DNA of 64,000 bases, from assembly GCF_003439925.1 (NCBI RefSeq), contig NZ_QQRR01000001.1, forward strand, positions 496,001 through 560,000. The letters run 5' to 3'. The translations under genes and the position numbers were made by a program. Origin of the DNA: Haloprofundus halophilus. GTDB taxonomy: Archaea; Halobacteriota; Halobacteria; Halobacteriales; Haloferacaceae. Under the pieces are notes generated by a model. It was not told the origin of the DNA and did not search any database. It saw only the letters and a program-made list of their open reading frames with translations. Position 1 is the stretch's first letter. Every line of letters starts with the position of its first letter. Of this stretch, positions 9,162 through 17,826 are shown in pieces.

Positions 9162-10340
9162 TCAGTCGACGACGAGTTCGACGGGGTAGTCGGTGAAGTT
9201 CTCGTAGCCGTCCTCGGTGACGACGGCGATGTCCTCGATGCGGACGCCGCCGACCGCCGGGTCGTAGAGGCCGGGTTCGATTGTGACGACGTGGCCGGGT
9301 TTCAGTTCCTCGCCGTCGCTGCTGAGGCGGGGGCCCTCGTGGACGTCGAGGCCGACGCCGTGGCCGGTGCTGTGGATGAAGCCCGTCTCGGTCGTCGGGT
9401 CGCTTCGGAACGTCGCGTGGTCCGCGTTTTCGTAGACGTCGCAGACGGCGTCGTGGACGTCTTTACCGGTCGCACCGGGTTCGAGGGCGTCGAACGCTGC
9501 GTCCTTGGCGTCGGCGGTTAGCTCGAACCACTCGCGAATCTCCGCCGAGGGTTCGCCCTTCACGAACGTCCGCGTCATGTCGGCGTGATATTTGGTCGAT
9601 TTGCTCCGCGGGAAGATGTCGATGATGATGGACTCGTTCGCCAGGAGCGGGCCGCTGCCGCGGTCGTGGGGGTCGGCGGCGTGCTCGCCGCAGGCGACGA
9701 TGGTCTCGTCGAGCGCGCAGCCCTCGCGGAGGAGCGTGATCTCTATCTCCTGCTGCACGCGCTCGCTCGTCAGCGGGTCGCCCTCGTAGACGAGCGTGCC
9801 GTCGGCGGCGACGTCGGCGGCGCGGATGAGGTCCTCGGCGGCTCTCATCGCCGCTTCGTTGGCCTTCTGGGCGGCGCGGACGTTGTCGACTTCCTCCGCG
9901 GTCTTCACGGCGCGGATGTCGCCGAGCACGTCGCGTTCTTCGACGGTCACGTCGCCGCCCTGCTCGCGGAGGCCGTCGGCGGTGCCGAGCGGGAAGCGCT
10001 CGGGCGCGAGCACCGACTCGACGCCCGCGTCGTCGAGAAACGCCGCGATGGTCCGGGCACGGCCCTCTTTCGGTCCGTACTCGGCGACGCGTCGTCGGAA
10101 GTCGTACTCGGCGAGGCGGGAGACGGCGTCGGCGCGGCTCTCCTTCTTCGCGCGGCCGTACTCCAGGCCACTGACGAGCAGGCGCGTCTCGACGCCGGTG
10201 AACACGGTCACGAACGGGTCGGGGGCGTCGAATCCCGAGAGGTACAACTGGTTGGAGTCACCGCTGTCGGCGTCGAGAAGATAGCCGTCGAAACCCTCGG
10301 AATCGAGGTGTGCTGCGAGCGAGGAGAGGTTCGGTTCCAT
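9162..10340 (-). CDS. M24-family Xaa-Pro aminopeptidase/dipeptidase-like enzyme (first copy)
   Basis: A 392-residue two-domain protein. The N-terminal creatinase-like domain runs to about residue 170. The C-terminal pita-bread fold shows the full set of M24 metal ligands: Asp in IIDIFP, Asp in YHADMTRTF, His in [12 protein letters not shown], Glu in TIEPGLY and Glu in GGVRIED. It should cleave Xaa-Pro bonds using two metal ions. The ATG at 10340 gives the usual short N-terminus ([13 protein letters not shown]). It is divergent from aroA, with 110 nt between starts. A second M24 enzyme lies at 26476-27588. Confidence 0.85.
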   Translation of the reverse strand: MEPNLSSLAAHLDSEGFDGYLLDADSGDSNQLYLSGFDAPDPFVTVFTGVETRLLVSGLEYGRAKKESRADAVSRLAEYDFRRRVAEYGPKEGRARTIAAFLDDAGVESVLAPERFPLGTADGLREQGGDVTVEERDVLGDIRAVKTAEEVDNVRAAQKANEAAMRAAEDLIRAADVAADGTLVYEGDPLTSERVQQEIEITLLREGCALDETIVACGEHAADPHDRGSGPLLANESIIIDIFPRSKSTKYHADMTRTFVKGEPSAEIREWFELTADAKDAAFDALEPGATGKDVHDAVCDVYENADHATFRSDPTTETGFIHSTGHGVGLDVHEGPRLSSDGEELKPGHVVTIEPGLYDPAVGGVRIEDIAVVTEDGYENFTDYPVELVVD

Positions 10341-10450
10341 ATCTCCGAGGGGACGCCGCGACGGTAAAGTGGTTGGCTTCCCGGAAGAGAGTCGGAACGG
10401 AATGTCACCGCGTCCGGTACCCTGATACCGGCCCGCACAGAGTGGCGAGT

Positions 10451-11746
10451 ATGGACGCGGAACTCTCTCAATCTCGGGTGCGCGGCACGGCTCGCGCACC
10501 GCCTTCGAAGAGCTACACCCACCGGGCGATTCTCGCCGCCGGCTACAGCGACGGCGCGACCGTCTACGACCCGCTTGTCAGCGCCGACACGAAGGCGACG
10601 ATGCGCGCTGTCGAGGCGTTCGGCGGCGACGTGACCCGCGAAGGTGACACGCTCGACATCGACGGCTTCGGCGGCCGTTCCGGCGTTCCGGACGACGTCA
10701 TCGACTGTGCGAACAGCGGAACGACGATGCGTCTCGTCACCGCGTGCGCGGCGCTCGCCGACGGCATCACCGTACTGACGGGCGACGACTCGCTCCGTTC
10801 GCGCCCGCAGGGCCCGCTGCTCGACGCGATTTCGGAGCTCGGCGGCCGCGCCGAGAGCACCCGCGGGAACGGGCAAGCGCCGCTCGTGCTGAAGGGGCCC
10901 GTCTCGGGCGGACGAGTGGCGATTCCGGGCGACGTGTCATCGCAGTACATCTCGGCGCTTCTGATGGCCGGGGCGGTGACCGAGGAGGGGATCGACGTCG
11001 ACCTCGAAACGCAACTGAAATCCGCGCCGTACGTCGATATCACGCTCGAAGTCCTGCGGGATTTCGGCGTCAGCGCGGAGGCGACCGAGCGCGGGTTCTC
11101 GGTCGCGGGCGGGCAGTCGTACGAACCGACCGACGGCGAGTACCACGTCCCCGGCGACTTCTCGTCGATCTCCTATCTGCTCGCCGCGGGGGCCGTCGCC
11201 GCCGACGAGGACCACGAACTCGTCGTCGAGGGTGCGTACCCGAGCGCGCAGGGCGACGCCGCCATCGTCGACGTGCTCGAACGGATGGGCGCGGCTATCG
11301 AGTGGGACCGCGAGAGCGGCCGCATCACGGTCAGAAAGTCCGAACTCTCGGGCGTCACCGTCGACGTCGGCGACACGCCCGATTTGCTCCCGACCATCGC
11401 GACGCTCGGCGCCATCGCCGACGGCGAGACGCGCATCGAGAACTGCGAGCACGTCCGCTACAAGGAGACGGACCGCGTGAGCGCGATGGCCGACGAACTG
11501 ACCGAAATGGGCGCTCTCGTCGAGGAAGAACGGGACGTGCTGACGGTGAAGGGCGACGTAACCTCGCTGTCGGGCACGACGGTCGACGGCTACCACGACC
11601 ACCGCATCGTGATGGCGCTCTCGGTGGCCGGACTCGTCGCCGACGGGACGACTCGCGTCCGAGGCGCCGAGCACGTCGACGTCTCCTTCCCGAACTTCTT
11701 CGACGTGTTCACCGAGTTGGGCGCGGACGTTCGGCTGCGGGAGTAA
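10451..11746 (+). CDS. aroA: 3-phosphoshikimate 1-carboxyvinyltransferase (EPSP synthase)
   Basis: A 431-residue enzyme of the shikimate pathway that joins shikimate-3-phosphate and phosphoenolpyruvate. Visible family landmarks are [16 protein letters not shown] (substrate-binding Lys/Ser/Arg), NSGTTMRL (about 96-103), [25 protein letters not shown] and [10 protein letters not shown]. Length matches the usual 420-440. The ATG at 10451 is the natural start; upstream in-frame codons are intergenic. With aroC 0.8 kb downstream and tyrA upstream it forms a loose aromatic amino acid cluster. Confidence 0.93.
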   Translation: MDAELSQSRVRGTARAPPSKSYTHRAILAAGYSDGATVYDPLVSADTKATMRAVEAFGGDVTREGDTLDIDGFGGRSGVPDDVIDCANSGTTMRLVTACAALADGITVLTGDDSLRSRPQGPLLDAISELGGRAESTRGNGQAPLVLKGPVSGGRVAIPGDVSSQYISALLMAGAVTEEGIDVDLETQLKSAPYVDITLEVLRDFGVSAEATERGFSVAGGQSYEPTDGEYHVPGDFSSISYLLAAGAVAADEDHELVVEGAYPSAQGDAAIVDVLERMGAAIEWDRESGRITVRKSELSGVTVDVGDTPDLLPTIATLGAIADGETRIENCEHVRYKETDRVSAMADELTEMGALVEEERDVLTVKGDVTSLSGTTVDGYHDHRIVMALSVAGLVADGTTRVRGAEHVDVSFPNFFDVFTELGADVRLRE

Positions 11747-11963
11747 CGCGACGCGGTGGGGGCGAGTCGGTCGCGTAATCGAGTTGGCTAACAGACGGCG
11801 CGTCGAATGTGGCGACTGACGCGAACCGGGACGCCGTACACCCGCCTCGGCCGGTTCGCGGCGATTCGTCAAATCACGGGGGGTCTGGCCCCGCTTTCGT
11901 ACAAAAAGATCCGGCCGAGAACGGTGTCGTCACGCGGGCGTGGAAGGGCCACAGACAGCCGAT

Positions 11964-12437
11964 TTACCGCTCTCCGACGCCCGTCCGCCGCCGAATCGCT
12001 TCGACCCACCACGTCTTGAAGACGAGAATCCCGGCGGTGCCGACGACGGTGCCGACGGGCTTTCGCCGAATCGCCGAGACGAGCGCCACGGTTCCAGAGA
12101 CCGCGTTCACTACGTTGAGCACGTTCGGATAGCCGAAATCCATCGTACCCTTTCCGTCGCTCAGCCACGCTTCTTCGGCGAGGACGACCTCGCTGAACCA
12201 GTTGTCGGTGCGCTTCGGTTCGCCGAACAGCACCGGGTTGACGACGGTGAACGCGACGACCGCGGCGAGCAGCCGCCACTTTCGGCGGTAGATGGCGTAC
12301 ATCAACACGGGCGTGATGGCGAAGCGCGTCCCCGCGCTCCACGGATTCGAGTGTCTGCGCCAGAACCAGTTTTCGAGTCGCGCACGTAGCGAGCGCTGGT
12401 CGACGTTCGACGAGTCGACCGAGGCGGGGTCGGTCAT
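11964..12437 (-). CDS. Small membrane protein, DUF6653-like
   Basis: A 157-residue protein with two or three hydrophobic segments (around FAITPVLMYAIYR, LLAAVVAFTVVNPVLF and VLNVVNAVSGTVALVSAI). A conserved-looking N-terminal stretch ENWFWRRHSNPWSAGTRF and a WFSEVVLAEE motif recall haloarchaeal DUF6653 proteins, recognised from memory rather than by search. The start at ATG 12437 is preferred because the longer frame lacks haloarchaeal codon bias. It sits between aroA and aroC on the opposite strand. No biochemical role is known. Confidence 0.68.
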   Translation of the reverse strand: MTDPASVDSSNVDQRSLRARLENWFWRRHSNPWSAGTRFAITPVLMYAIYRRKWRLLAAVVAFTVVNPVLFGEPKRTDNWFSEVVLAEEAWLSDGKGTMDFGYPNVLNVVNAVSGTVALVSAIRRKPVGTVVGTAGILVFKTWWVEAIRRRTGVGER

Positions 12438-12560
12438 GCGGGAGCGTACGTGACCCGCCGAGATGAGGGTTCGCCCCGCACTGGGCGAAGTCTCGCCTCT
12501 CGCCGCCACGATTGCGCCTTTCTACAAACACTAAATGGCCGCGACACCGACCCCCCGGTA

Positions 12561-13718
12561 ATGAACGGCAACGGCTTCGGACGACTGTTCCAGTTTTCGA
12601 CGTACGGCGAGAGCCACGGCGACGCGATGGGCGTCGTCGTCAGCGGCTGTCCCGCGGGCGTCGAACTCGACGAGGAGGAGATTCAGCGCGAACTCGACCG
12701 GCGCAAACCCGGCCAGTCGATGATAACGACGAGTCGGGGCGAACCCGACGAGGTGTCCATCCACAGCGGCCTGCAGGACGGCTACACGACGGGCACCCCC
12801 ATCGGCATGACCATCGAGAACAAGGACGCGCGCTCGGGCAAGTACGAACCGTTCGTCACCGCGCCGCGACCCTCGCACGGCGACTTCACCTACTCGGCGA
12901 AGTTCGGCACGCGCAACTGGGGCGGCGGCGGGCGCTCCTCGGCGCGCGAGACGGTGAACTGGGTCGCCGCGGGCGCGGTCGCCCGGCAGGTGTTAGAGCA
13001 GTCGGAGTACGACGTCCAGATCAAGGCGCACGTCAACAAGATCGGCGACGTCGAAGCGCCGGAGGTGACGTTCGAGGAGATGCTCGAACACACCGAGGAG
13101 AACGACGTTCGGTGTGCACACCCCGAGACTGCCGAGAAGATGCGCGAACTCACCGACGAGTACCAGAAGGCGGGCGACTCCATCGGCGGGAGCATCTACT
13201 TCGAGGCGCGCGGCGTTCCGCGAGGATTGGGCGCGCCGCGCTTCGAGTCGTTCCCCTCCCGCCTCGGCCGAGCGATGTTCTCGATTCCGGCGACGACGAG
13301 CGTCGAGTACGGTCTCGGCAAGGAGGCCAGCGAGTGGACCGGCCACGACCGAAACGAGGACTGGGAATTTGGAGAAAACGGCGACCCAGTCCCCGTGGGG
13401 AACAAACACGGCGGGCTTCAGGGCGGCATCACGACGGGTCAGCCCATCTACGGCGAGGCGACGTGGCACGCGCCGACGTCGATTCCGAAGGAGCAGACGA
13501 CCGTCGACTGGGAGACCGGCGAGGAGAAGCAGGTGCAGGTCGTCGGCCGCCACGACCCCGTGTTGCCGCCGCGCGCGGTGCCCGTCGTGGAGGCGATGCT
13601 CTGGGTGACGGTGCTCGACTTCATGCTGCTCGCGGGGCGCATCAACCCGGACAGGTTGGACGGGCGCGTGGGAGAGTACGACACCGAGTACCACCCGAAC
13701 AGTCCGGAGAACGAGTAG
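12561..13718 (+). CDS. aroC: Chorismate synthase
   Basis: A 385-residue enzyme that makes chorismate from EPSP using reduced FMN. The three family signatures are present: GRLFQFSTYGESHGDAMGVV at the N-terminus, the RRKPGQS segment with the following TSRGEPDEV, and the C-terminal NKHGGLQGGITTGQPI with AVPVVEAML. Two internal blocks, including FGTRNWGGGGRSSARETVNW, form the flavin-binding region. Length agrees with archaeal AroC. The ATG at 12561 follows the non-coding promoter region shared with the divergent DUF6653-like gene. Confidence 0.94.
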   Translation: MNGNGFGRLFQFSTYGESHGDAMGVVVSGCPAGVELDEEEIQRELDRRKPGQSMITTSRGEPDEVSIHSGLQDGYTTGTPIGMTIENKDARSGKYEPFVTAPRPSHGDFTYSAKFGTRNWGGGGRSSARETVNWVAAGAVARQVLEQSEYDVQIKAHVNKIGDVEAPEVTFEEMLEHTEENDVRCAHPETAEKMRELTDEYQKAGDSIGGSIYFEARGVPRGLGAPRFESFPSRLGRAMFSIPATTSVEYGLGKEASEWTGHDRNEDWEFGENGDPVPVGNKHGGLQGGITTGQPIYGEATWHAPTSIPKEQTTVDWETGEEKQVQVVGRHDPVLPPRAVPVVEAMLWVTVLDFMLLAGRINPDRLDGRVGEYDTEYHPNSPENE

Positions 13719-13742
13719 CGTCGAAGCGCTCGGCGCTCTTAG

Positions 13743-13781
13743 CGTCCGGTCGCCGTGACTGATATTTCTAGTGACCGGACG
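13743..13781. repeat. Inverted repeat after aroC, followed by paired TTGTAAAC boxes
   Basis: CGTCCGGTC at 13743-13751 is exactly inverted by GACCGGACG at 13773-13781 around a 21-nt AT-rich loop. It sits just past the aroC stop and could fold as a transcript-end hairpin. Two direct TTGTAAAC boxes follow at 13792-13799 and 13818-13825, 26 nt apart. The rest of the 242-nt gap to porA is AT-rich and probably holds the porA promoter; TTTACTTC near 13901 is a TATA candidate. Confidence 0.45.
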
Positions 13782-13960
13782 ACGAATACATTTGTAAACA
13801 AGGAACTCGGTTCGTAGTTGTAAACGACCGCAAATTCCGGCAACCGACGGGCGATTCTGCAATTCTTCATAATCATTCTATGACAACCTATAGCAAAGAC
13901 TTTACTTCGACGCTGGCTACAATCGCACACTGGCGGCCCGACACGGGCCAGGACTCAAAT

Positions 13961-15862
13961 ATGACTAACGACGAACTTATCTGGCGAATCGCAGGGGGGT
14001 CCGGGGACGGGATCGCCTCGACGAGCCAGAACTTCGCAAAGGCCCTGATGCGCTCGGGCCTCAACGTTTTCACGCATCGACACTACCCGTCGCGGATTCG
14101 CGGCGGTCACACGTACACCGAGATTCGGGCCTCCGCCGACCCCGTCAAGTCCCGCGGGGACGGCTACAACTTCCTGCTGGCGCTGGGCGACTCGTTCGCC
14201 CGGAACCCCCAGCAGAACGCCTACTACGGCAACGAGGAGATCAAACCGCTCTCGGAGAACCTGGACGAACTCCGCGAGGGCGGCGTCATCATCTACGACT
14301 CCGGCCTGCTCGACGCGTCGGAGATAGAGGACTTCGACGAGCGCGTCGAGGAGAACAACTGGCACGTCTACGACCTCGACCTGCGCACGATGGCCCGCGA
14401 ACACGGCCGCGAGGTCATGCGCAACACCGCCGGCGTCGGCGCGACCTGCGCGCTCGCGGACATCGACCTCGAGTGGATCGAGGAGCTGATGACCGACGCG
14501 ATGCCGGAGAAGATTCTCGAGCCGAACCTCGAAATCCTTCACGAGGCGTACGACATGGTCGAAGAGGAGTACGATGTCGACGCCCACGACGTGAAGATTC
14601 CCGAGGGCGAGCACGACGAGGAGCAGGTGCTCATGTCCGGGTCGGACGCCATCGCCTACGGCGCCATCGACGAGGGCTGCCGCTTCATCGCGGGCTACCC
14701 GATGACGCCGTGGACCGAGGTGTTCACCATCATGACGCAGAACCTGCCCGAACTCGGCGGCATCTCCGAGCAGGTCGAAGACGAGATCGCGGCGGCGGCG
14801 CTCGCGCTCGGCGCGAGCCACGCGGGCGTGAAAGCCATGTCCGGCTCCTCGGGCGGCGGCTTCGCGCTGATGTCCGAACCGCTCGGCCTCGCGGAGATGA
14901 CCGAGACGCCCGTCGTCCTCGTTGAGGCGATGCGCGCCGGTCCGTCGACCGGGATGCCGACGAAACCCGAGCAGGGCGACCTCGAACACGTCCTGTACAC
15001 CTCGCAGGGCGACTCCCACCGCATCGTGTTCGCGCCCGGCACGGTCACCGAGGCGTACACGCAGACGCGGAAAGCGTTCAAAATCGCCTACGAGTACCAG
15101 ATTCCGAGCATCGTGCTCTACGACCAGAAGCTCGGCGGCGAACTCGTGAACGTCCCGGCGAGCCACTTCGACGAGGACCCGAACCCGTCGCTCGGGTCGA
15201 CGCTCACCGAGGAGGAGATCGCCGACGCGCCGCACGACGAGTCCGGCAAGTTCTCGCGGTTCCGCTACGACACGCCCGAGGACAACGGCGTCGCGCCGCG
15301 GTCGATCCCCGGTCAGAAGGGCGGTCGCTTCCTCGCCACCGGTAACGAGCACATGCCGGAGGGCCACATCAGCGAGTCGCCCGAGAACCGCGTGTTCCAG
15401 ATGGACAAACGGATGCGCAAACTCGAAGCCATCCGCGAGGAACTCGACGGCGACGGCGTCAACAACACGCTCCACGGCGAGGAAGACGCGCAGTACGGCT
15501 TCCTCACCTTCGGGAGCTCCCAGGGCACCGTCGAAGAGGCGGTCGACCGCCTCAACGACGCGGGCCACTCGGTGAAGTCGCTCGGCGTCAGCGAGATGGC
15601 GCCGTATCCGGTCGAGCAGGTGAAGGAGTTCATCGAGAGCGTCGACGAGGTGCTCGTCGTCGAGATGAACGCCTCCGCGCAGTTCCGCGGACTGACCCAG
15701 AAGGAGATCGGACAGTACGGCGAGAAGCTCTCGAGTCTCCTGAAGTACAACGGAAACCCCTTCGAGCCCGAAGACATCGTCGAGGGCTTCGAGGTGAACA
15801 TCGTCGAAAACGACGACCATCCCCACACGCGAACGAAGTTCGTACCAGCAGCGGGTGACTAA
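13961..15862 (+). CDS. porA: 2-oxoacid:ferredoxin oxidoreductase, fused gamma-alpha subunit (PorA type)
   Basis: A 633-residue subunit. The first 200 residues are a gamma domain (IAGGSGDGIASTSQNFAKAL, HRHYPSRIRGGHTYTEIRAS). The remainder is the pyrimidine-binding alpha domain (SGSDAIAYGAIDEGCRFIAGYPMTP) and the C-terminal transketolase-like domain. Together with PorB it oxidatively decarboxylates a 2-oxoacid to acyl-CoA and reduces ferredoxin, a central step in haloarchaeal metabolism. Subunit sizes (633 plus 312) fit the haloarchaeal pyruvate enzyme better than the smaller 2-oxoglutarate enzyme, but substrate choice is an inference. The ATG at 13961 begins MTNDELIWRIAGG; upstream codons are promoter. 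Confidence 0.85.
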   Translation: MTNDELIWRIAGGSGDGIASTSQNFAKALMRSGLNVFTHRHYPSRIRGGHTYTEIRASADPVKSRGDGYNFLLALGDSFARNPQQNAYYGNEEIKPLSENLDELREGGVIIYDSGLLDASEIEDFDERVEENNWHVYDLDLRTMAREHGREVMRNTAGVGATCALADIDLEWIEELMTDAMPEKILEPNLEILHEAYDMVEEEYDVDAHDVKIPEGEHDEEQVLMSGSDAIAYGAIDEGCRFIAGYPMTPWTEVFTIMTQNLPELGGISEQVEDEIAAAALALGASHAGVKAMSGSSGGGFALMSEPLGLAEMTETPVVLVEAMRAGPSTGMPTKPEQGDLEHVLYTSQGDSHRIVFAPGTVTEAYTQTRKAFKIAYEYQIPSIVLYDQKLGGELVNVPASHFDEDPNPSLGSTLTEEEIADAPHDESGKFSRFRYDTPEDNGVAPRSIPGQKGGRFLATGNEHMPEGHISESPENRVFQMDKRMRKLEAIREELDGDGVNNTLHGEEDAQYGFLTFGSSQGTVEEAVDRLNDAGHSVKSLGVSEMAPYPVEQVKEFIESVDEVLVVEMNASAQFRGLTQKEIGQYGEKLSSLLKYNGNPFEPEDIVEGFEVNIVENDDHPHTRTKFVPAAGD

Positions 15863-15864
15863 TC

Positions 15865-16803
15865 ATGAGTGCATTCAGCGCAATCGGAGAAGGCAAAGAA
15901 ATCGACCGCAACGACTACACGCCCGGACTCGAACCGCAGGCCACGTGGTGTCCCGGCTGTGGTGACTTCGGCGTCCTGAAGGCGCTGAAGGGCGCGGCCG
16001 CGGAGCTCGGCAAGTCGCCCGACGAGATGCTGCTCGTCACGGGTATCGGCTGCTCGGGGAAGCTCAACAGCTACTTCGAGAGCTACGGCTTCCACACCAT
16101 CCACGGCCGCTCGCTGCCGATCGCTCGCGCGGCGAAGCTCGCCAACCCTGGCGTCGAAGTCGTCGCCGCCGGCGGCGACGGTGACGGCTACGGGATCGGC
16201 GGCAACCACTTCATGCACAGCGCGCGCGAGAACCACGACATGACGTACATCGTGTTCAACAACGAGATCTTCGGCCTCACGAAGGGCCAGACCTCGCCGA
16301 CGAGCCCGATGGGCCACAAGTCGAAGACGCAGCCGCACGGCAGCGCCAAGCAGCCGCTCCGGCCGCTGTCGCTGTCGCTGACCTCCGGCGCGTCGTACAT
16401 CGCGCGCACCGCCGCGGTCAACCCGAACCAGGCGAAAGACATCATCGTCGAGGCGATGGAGCACGACGGCTTCTCGCACGTCGACTTCCTCACCCAGTGT
16501 CCGACGTGGAACAAGGACGCCCGGCAGTACGTCCCGTACATCGACGTTCAGGACTCCGAGGACTACGACTTCGACAACACCGACCGCCGCGAGGCGGCGG
16601 AGATGATGCACGAGACCGAGGACGCCCTCCACGAGGGGAAAGTCCTCACGGGCCGCTACTACGTCGACAGCGACCGCCCGTCCTACCAGGAGGAGAAACA
16701 GCGCATCGGCGAGATGCCCGAGGAACCGCTGGCCGAGCGGTACTTCGACGACAGCTACGAGTGGGAGCGCTCGTACGACCAGTTCCTCGACAAGCACAAG
16801 TAA
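15865..16803 (+). CDS. porB: 2-oxoacid:ferredoxin oxidoreductase, beta subunit (PorB type)
   Basis: A 312-residue thiamine-diphosphate-binding subunit. It shows the N-terminal ATWCPGCGDFGVLKAL, the ThDP/Mg motif GDGDGYGIGGNHFMHS...NNEIFGLTKGQ, and TSPMGHKSKTQPHG in the active-site region. There is no [4Fe-4S] ferredoxin-type domain beyond the cysteines shown. It begins 3 nt after the porA stop and is clearly in the same operon. Length matches the pyruvate-type beta subunit. Confidence 0.87.
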   Translation: MSAFSAIGEGKEIDRNDYTPGLEPQATWCPGCGDFGVLKALKGAAAELGKSPDEMLLVTGIGCSGKLNSYFESYGFHTIHGRSLPIARAAKLANPGVEVVAAGGDGDGYGIGGNHFMHSARENHDMTYIVFNNEIFGLTKGQTSPTSPMGHKSKTQPHGSAKQPLRPLSLSLTSGASYIARTAAVNPNQAKDIIVEAMEHDGFSHVDFLTQCPTWNKDARQYVPYIDVQDSEDYDFDNTDRREAAEMMHETEDALHEGKVLTGRYYVDSDRPSYQEEKQRIGEMPEEPLAERYFDDSYEWERSYDQFLDKHK

Positions 16804-16920
16804 CCGCGAGTACCGCGGCGTCGTCGCGTGACTCGCCGTCTTTTCTTTCGACCGCGTCCCGAGAGCGAGCGGTCTCTCGGTCGGTATTTCACATCCCGAA
16901 GAACTGATTTCGCGTTCGCA

Positions 16921-16930
16921 ACATATTTTT
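16921..16930 (+). promoter_or_regulatory. TATA box of the Lrp-type regulator gene
   Basis: ACATATTTTT lies 24-33 nt before the ATG at 16954, the spacing expected for a haloarchaeal TATA box with a nearly leaderless transcript. Confidence 0.5.
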
Positions 16931-16953
16931 GCCGTGAACCGAAATAAACGCAC

Positions 16954-17382
16954 ATGGGAGCCACATCCACGGAGGACCGCATCCTCGCCGTCTTGGAGCA
17001 GGATGCGCAAGCCTCCTACGCCGACATCGCGGAACGAGCGGGGGTGTCGAAACCGACCGTCCGGAAGTACATCCGGAAACTGGAGGACAGCGGGGTCATC
17101 GTCGGGTACTCCGCCGACGTCGACCCGAAGAAACTCTCCGGACAGTCGATCGCGCTGGTCGGCGTCGACGTAGAGAGCGAACGCTACGTCGAAGCGACGC
17201 GCGCGATGAAAGACCTCGACGCGGTGGAGGCGCTGTACACCTCGTCGGGCGACCACATGCTGATGGCCGAGGTGCGCGCGAAAGACGGCGACTCGCTCGG
17301 CGACGTGATCAGCGACCACATTCTGAGCATCGACGGCGTCACCGCCGCTCACCCTTCGTTCCTCCAAGAGCGTCTGAAGTGA
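16954..17382 (+). CDS. Lrp/AsnC family transcriptional regulator
   Basis: A 142-residue protein with an N-terminal winged helix (ILAVLEQDAQASYADIAERAGVS, recognition helix KPTVRKYIRKLEDSGVI) and a C-terminal RAM/AsnC ligand-binding domain with the GDHMLMAEVRAKD core. Such proteins form octamers and respond to amino acids. It has its own TATA box 24-33 nt before the start. Its position right after porAB suggests, but does not prove, a link to 2-oxoacid or amino acid metabolism. Confidence 0.88.
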   Translation: MGATSTEDRILAVLEQDAQASYADIAERAGVSKPTVRKYIRKLEDSGVIVGYSADVDPKKLSGQSIALVGVDVESERYVEATRAMKDLDAVEALYTSSGDHMLMAEVRAKDGDSLGDVISDHILSIDGVTAAHPSFLQERLK

Positions 17383-17411
17383 CCGACTGACGAATCGAGC
17401 CCCGCGAGCGT

Positions 17412-17726
17412 TCAGTAGCGACGGCCGAGCCCCGCGAGTACGGCGACGCCCGCCGACCCGACGAGGACCGTCACGGCGTAGCCAACCCACAGCGGCGTAT
17501 TCAGCCCGCTCGTCAGTTCGAGAACGCCGTACACCACCGTCACGACGCCGACGAAAAACGAGAACCCACCGGCGAGATACGAGGCCCGCTCGCCGTCGGC
17601 CGTCCGCCGCGACCGAGCGTCCCGGAAGTGCTCGTCGCCGTCGGCGAAGACGATGTGGTAGCCCACTCCGACGACGAACCCGCCCGCGACGAGCAGGGTC
17701 ACTCCCGTCACCCAGTCACCGACCAT
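17412..17726 (-). CDS. Small membrane protein of unknown function
   Basis: A 104-residue protein with three hydrophobic segments (WVTGVTLLVAGGFVVGVGYH, YLAGGFSFFVGVVTVVYGVL, WVGYAVTVLVGSAGVAVLAG) separated by a charged loop rich in Arg and Asp. The start at ATG 17726 puts the first membrane segment at residue 4; GTG or ATG codons upstream would overlap the promoter of dinB. It is divergent from the polymerase gene by 100 nt. No recognised family. Confidence 0.65.
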   Translation of the reverse strand: MVGDWVTGVTLLVAGGFVVGVGYHIVFADGDEHFRDARSRRTADGERASYLAGGFSFFVGVVTVVYGVLELTSGLNTPLWVGYAVTVLVGSAGVAVLAGLGRRY

Positions 17727-17826
17727 GGCCCTCACTGGTTCCCACACTGATATGAACGTTCGGACCCGAACCAGTTTCACTCCGGTTGGGAAACACTAAG
17801 AACGCCCCGAGGTCAACTCCGAGACG

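Noticed and set aside
13955-15826. A 623-codon antisense frame over porA
   Set aside because: Mirror of high-GC coding sequence; no motifs, while the sense frame is an unmistakable oxidoreductase.
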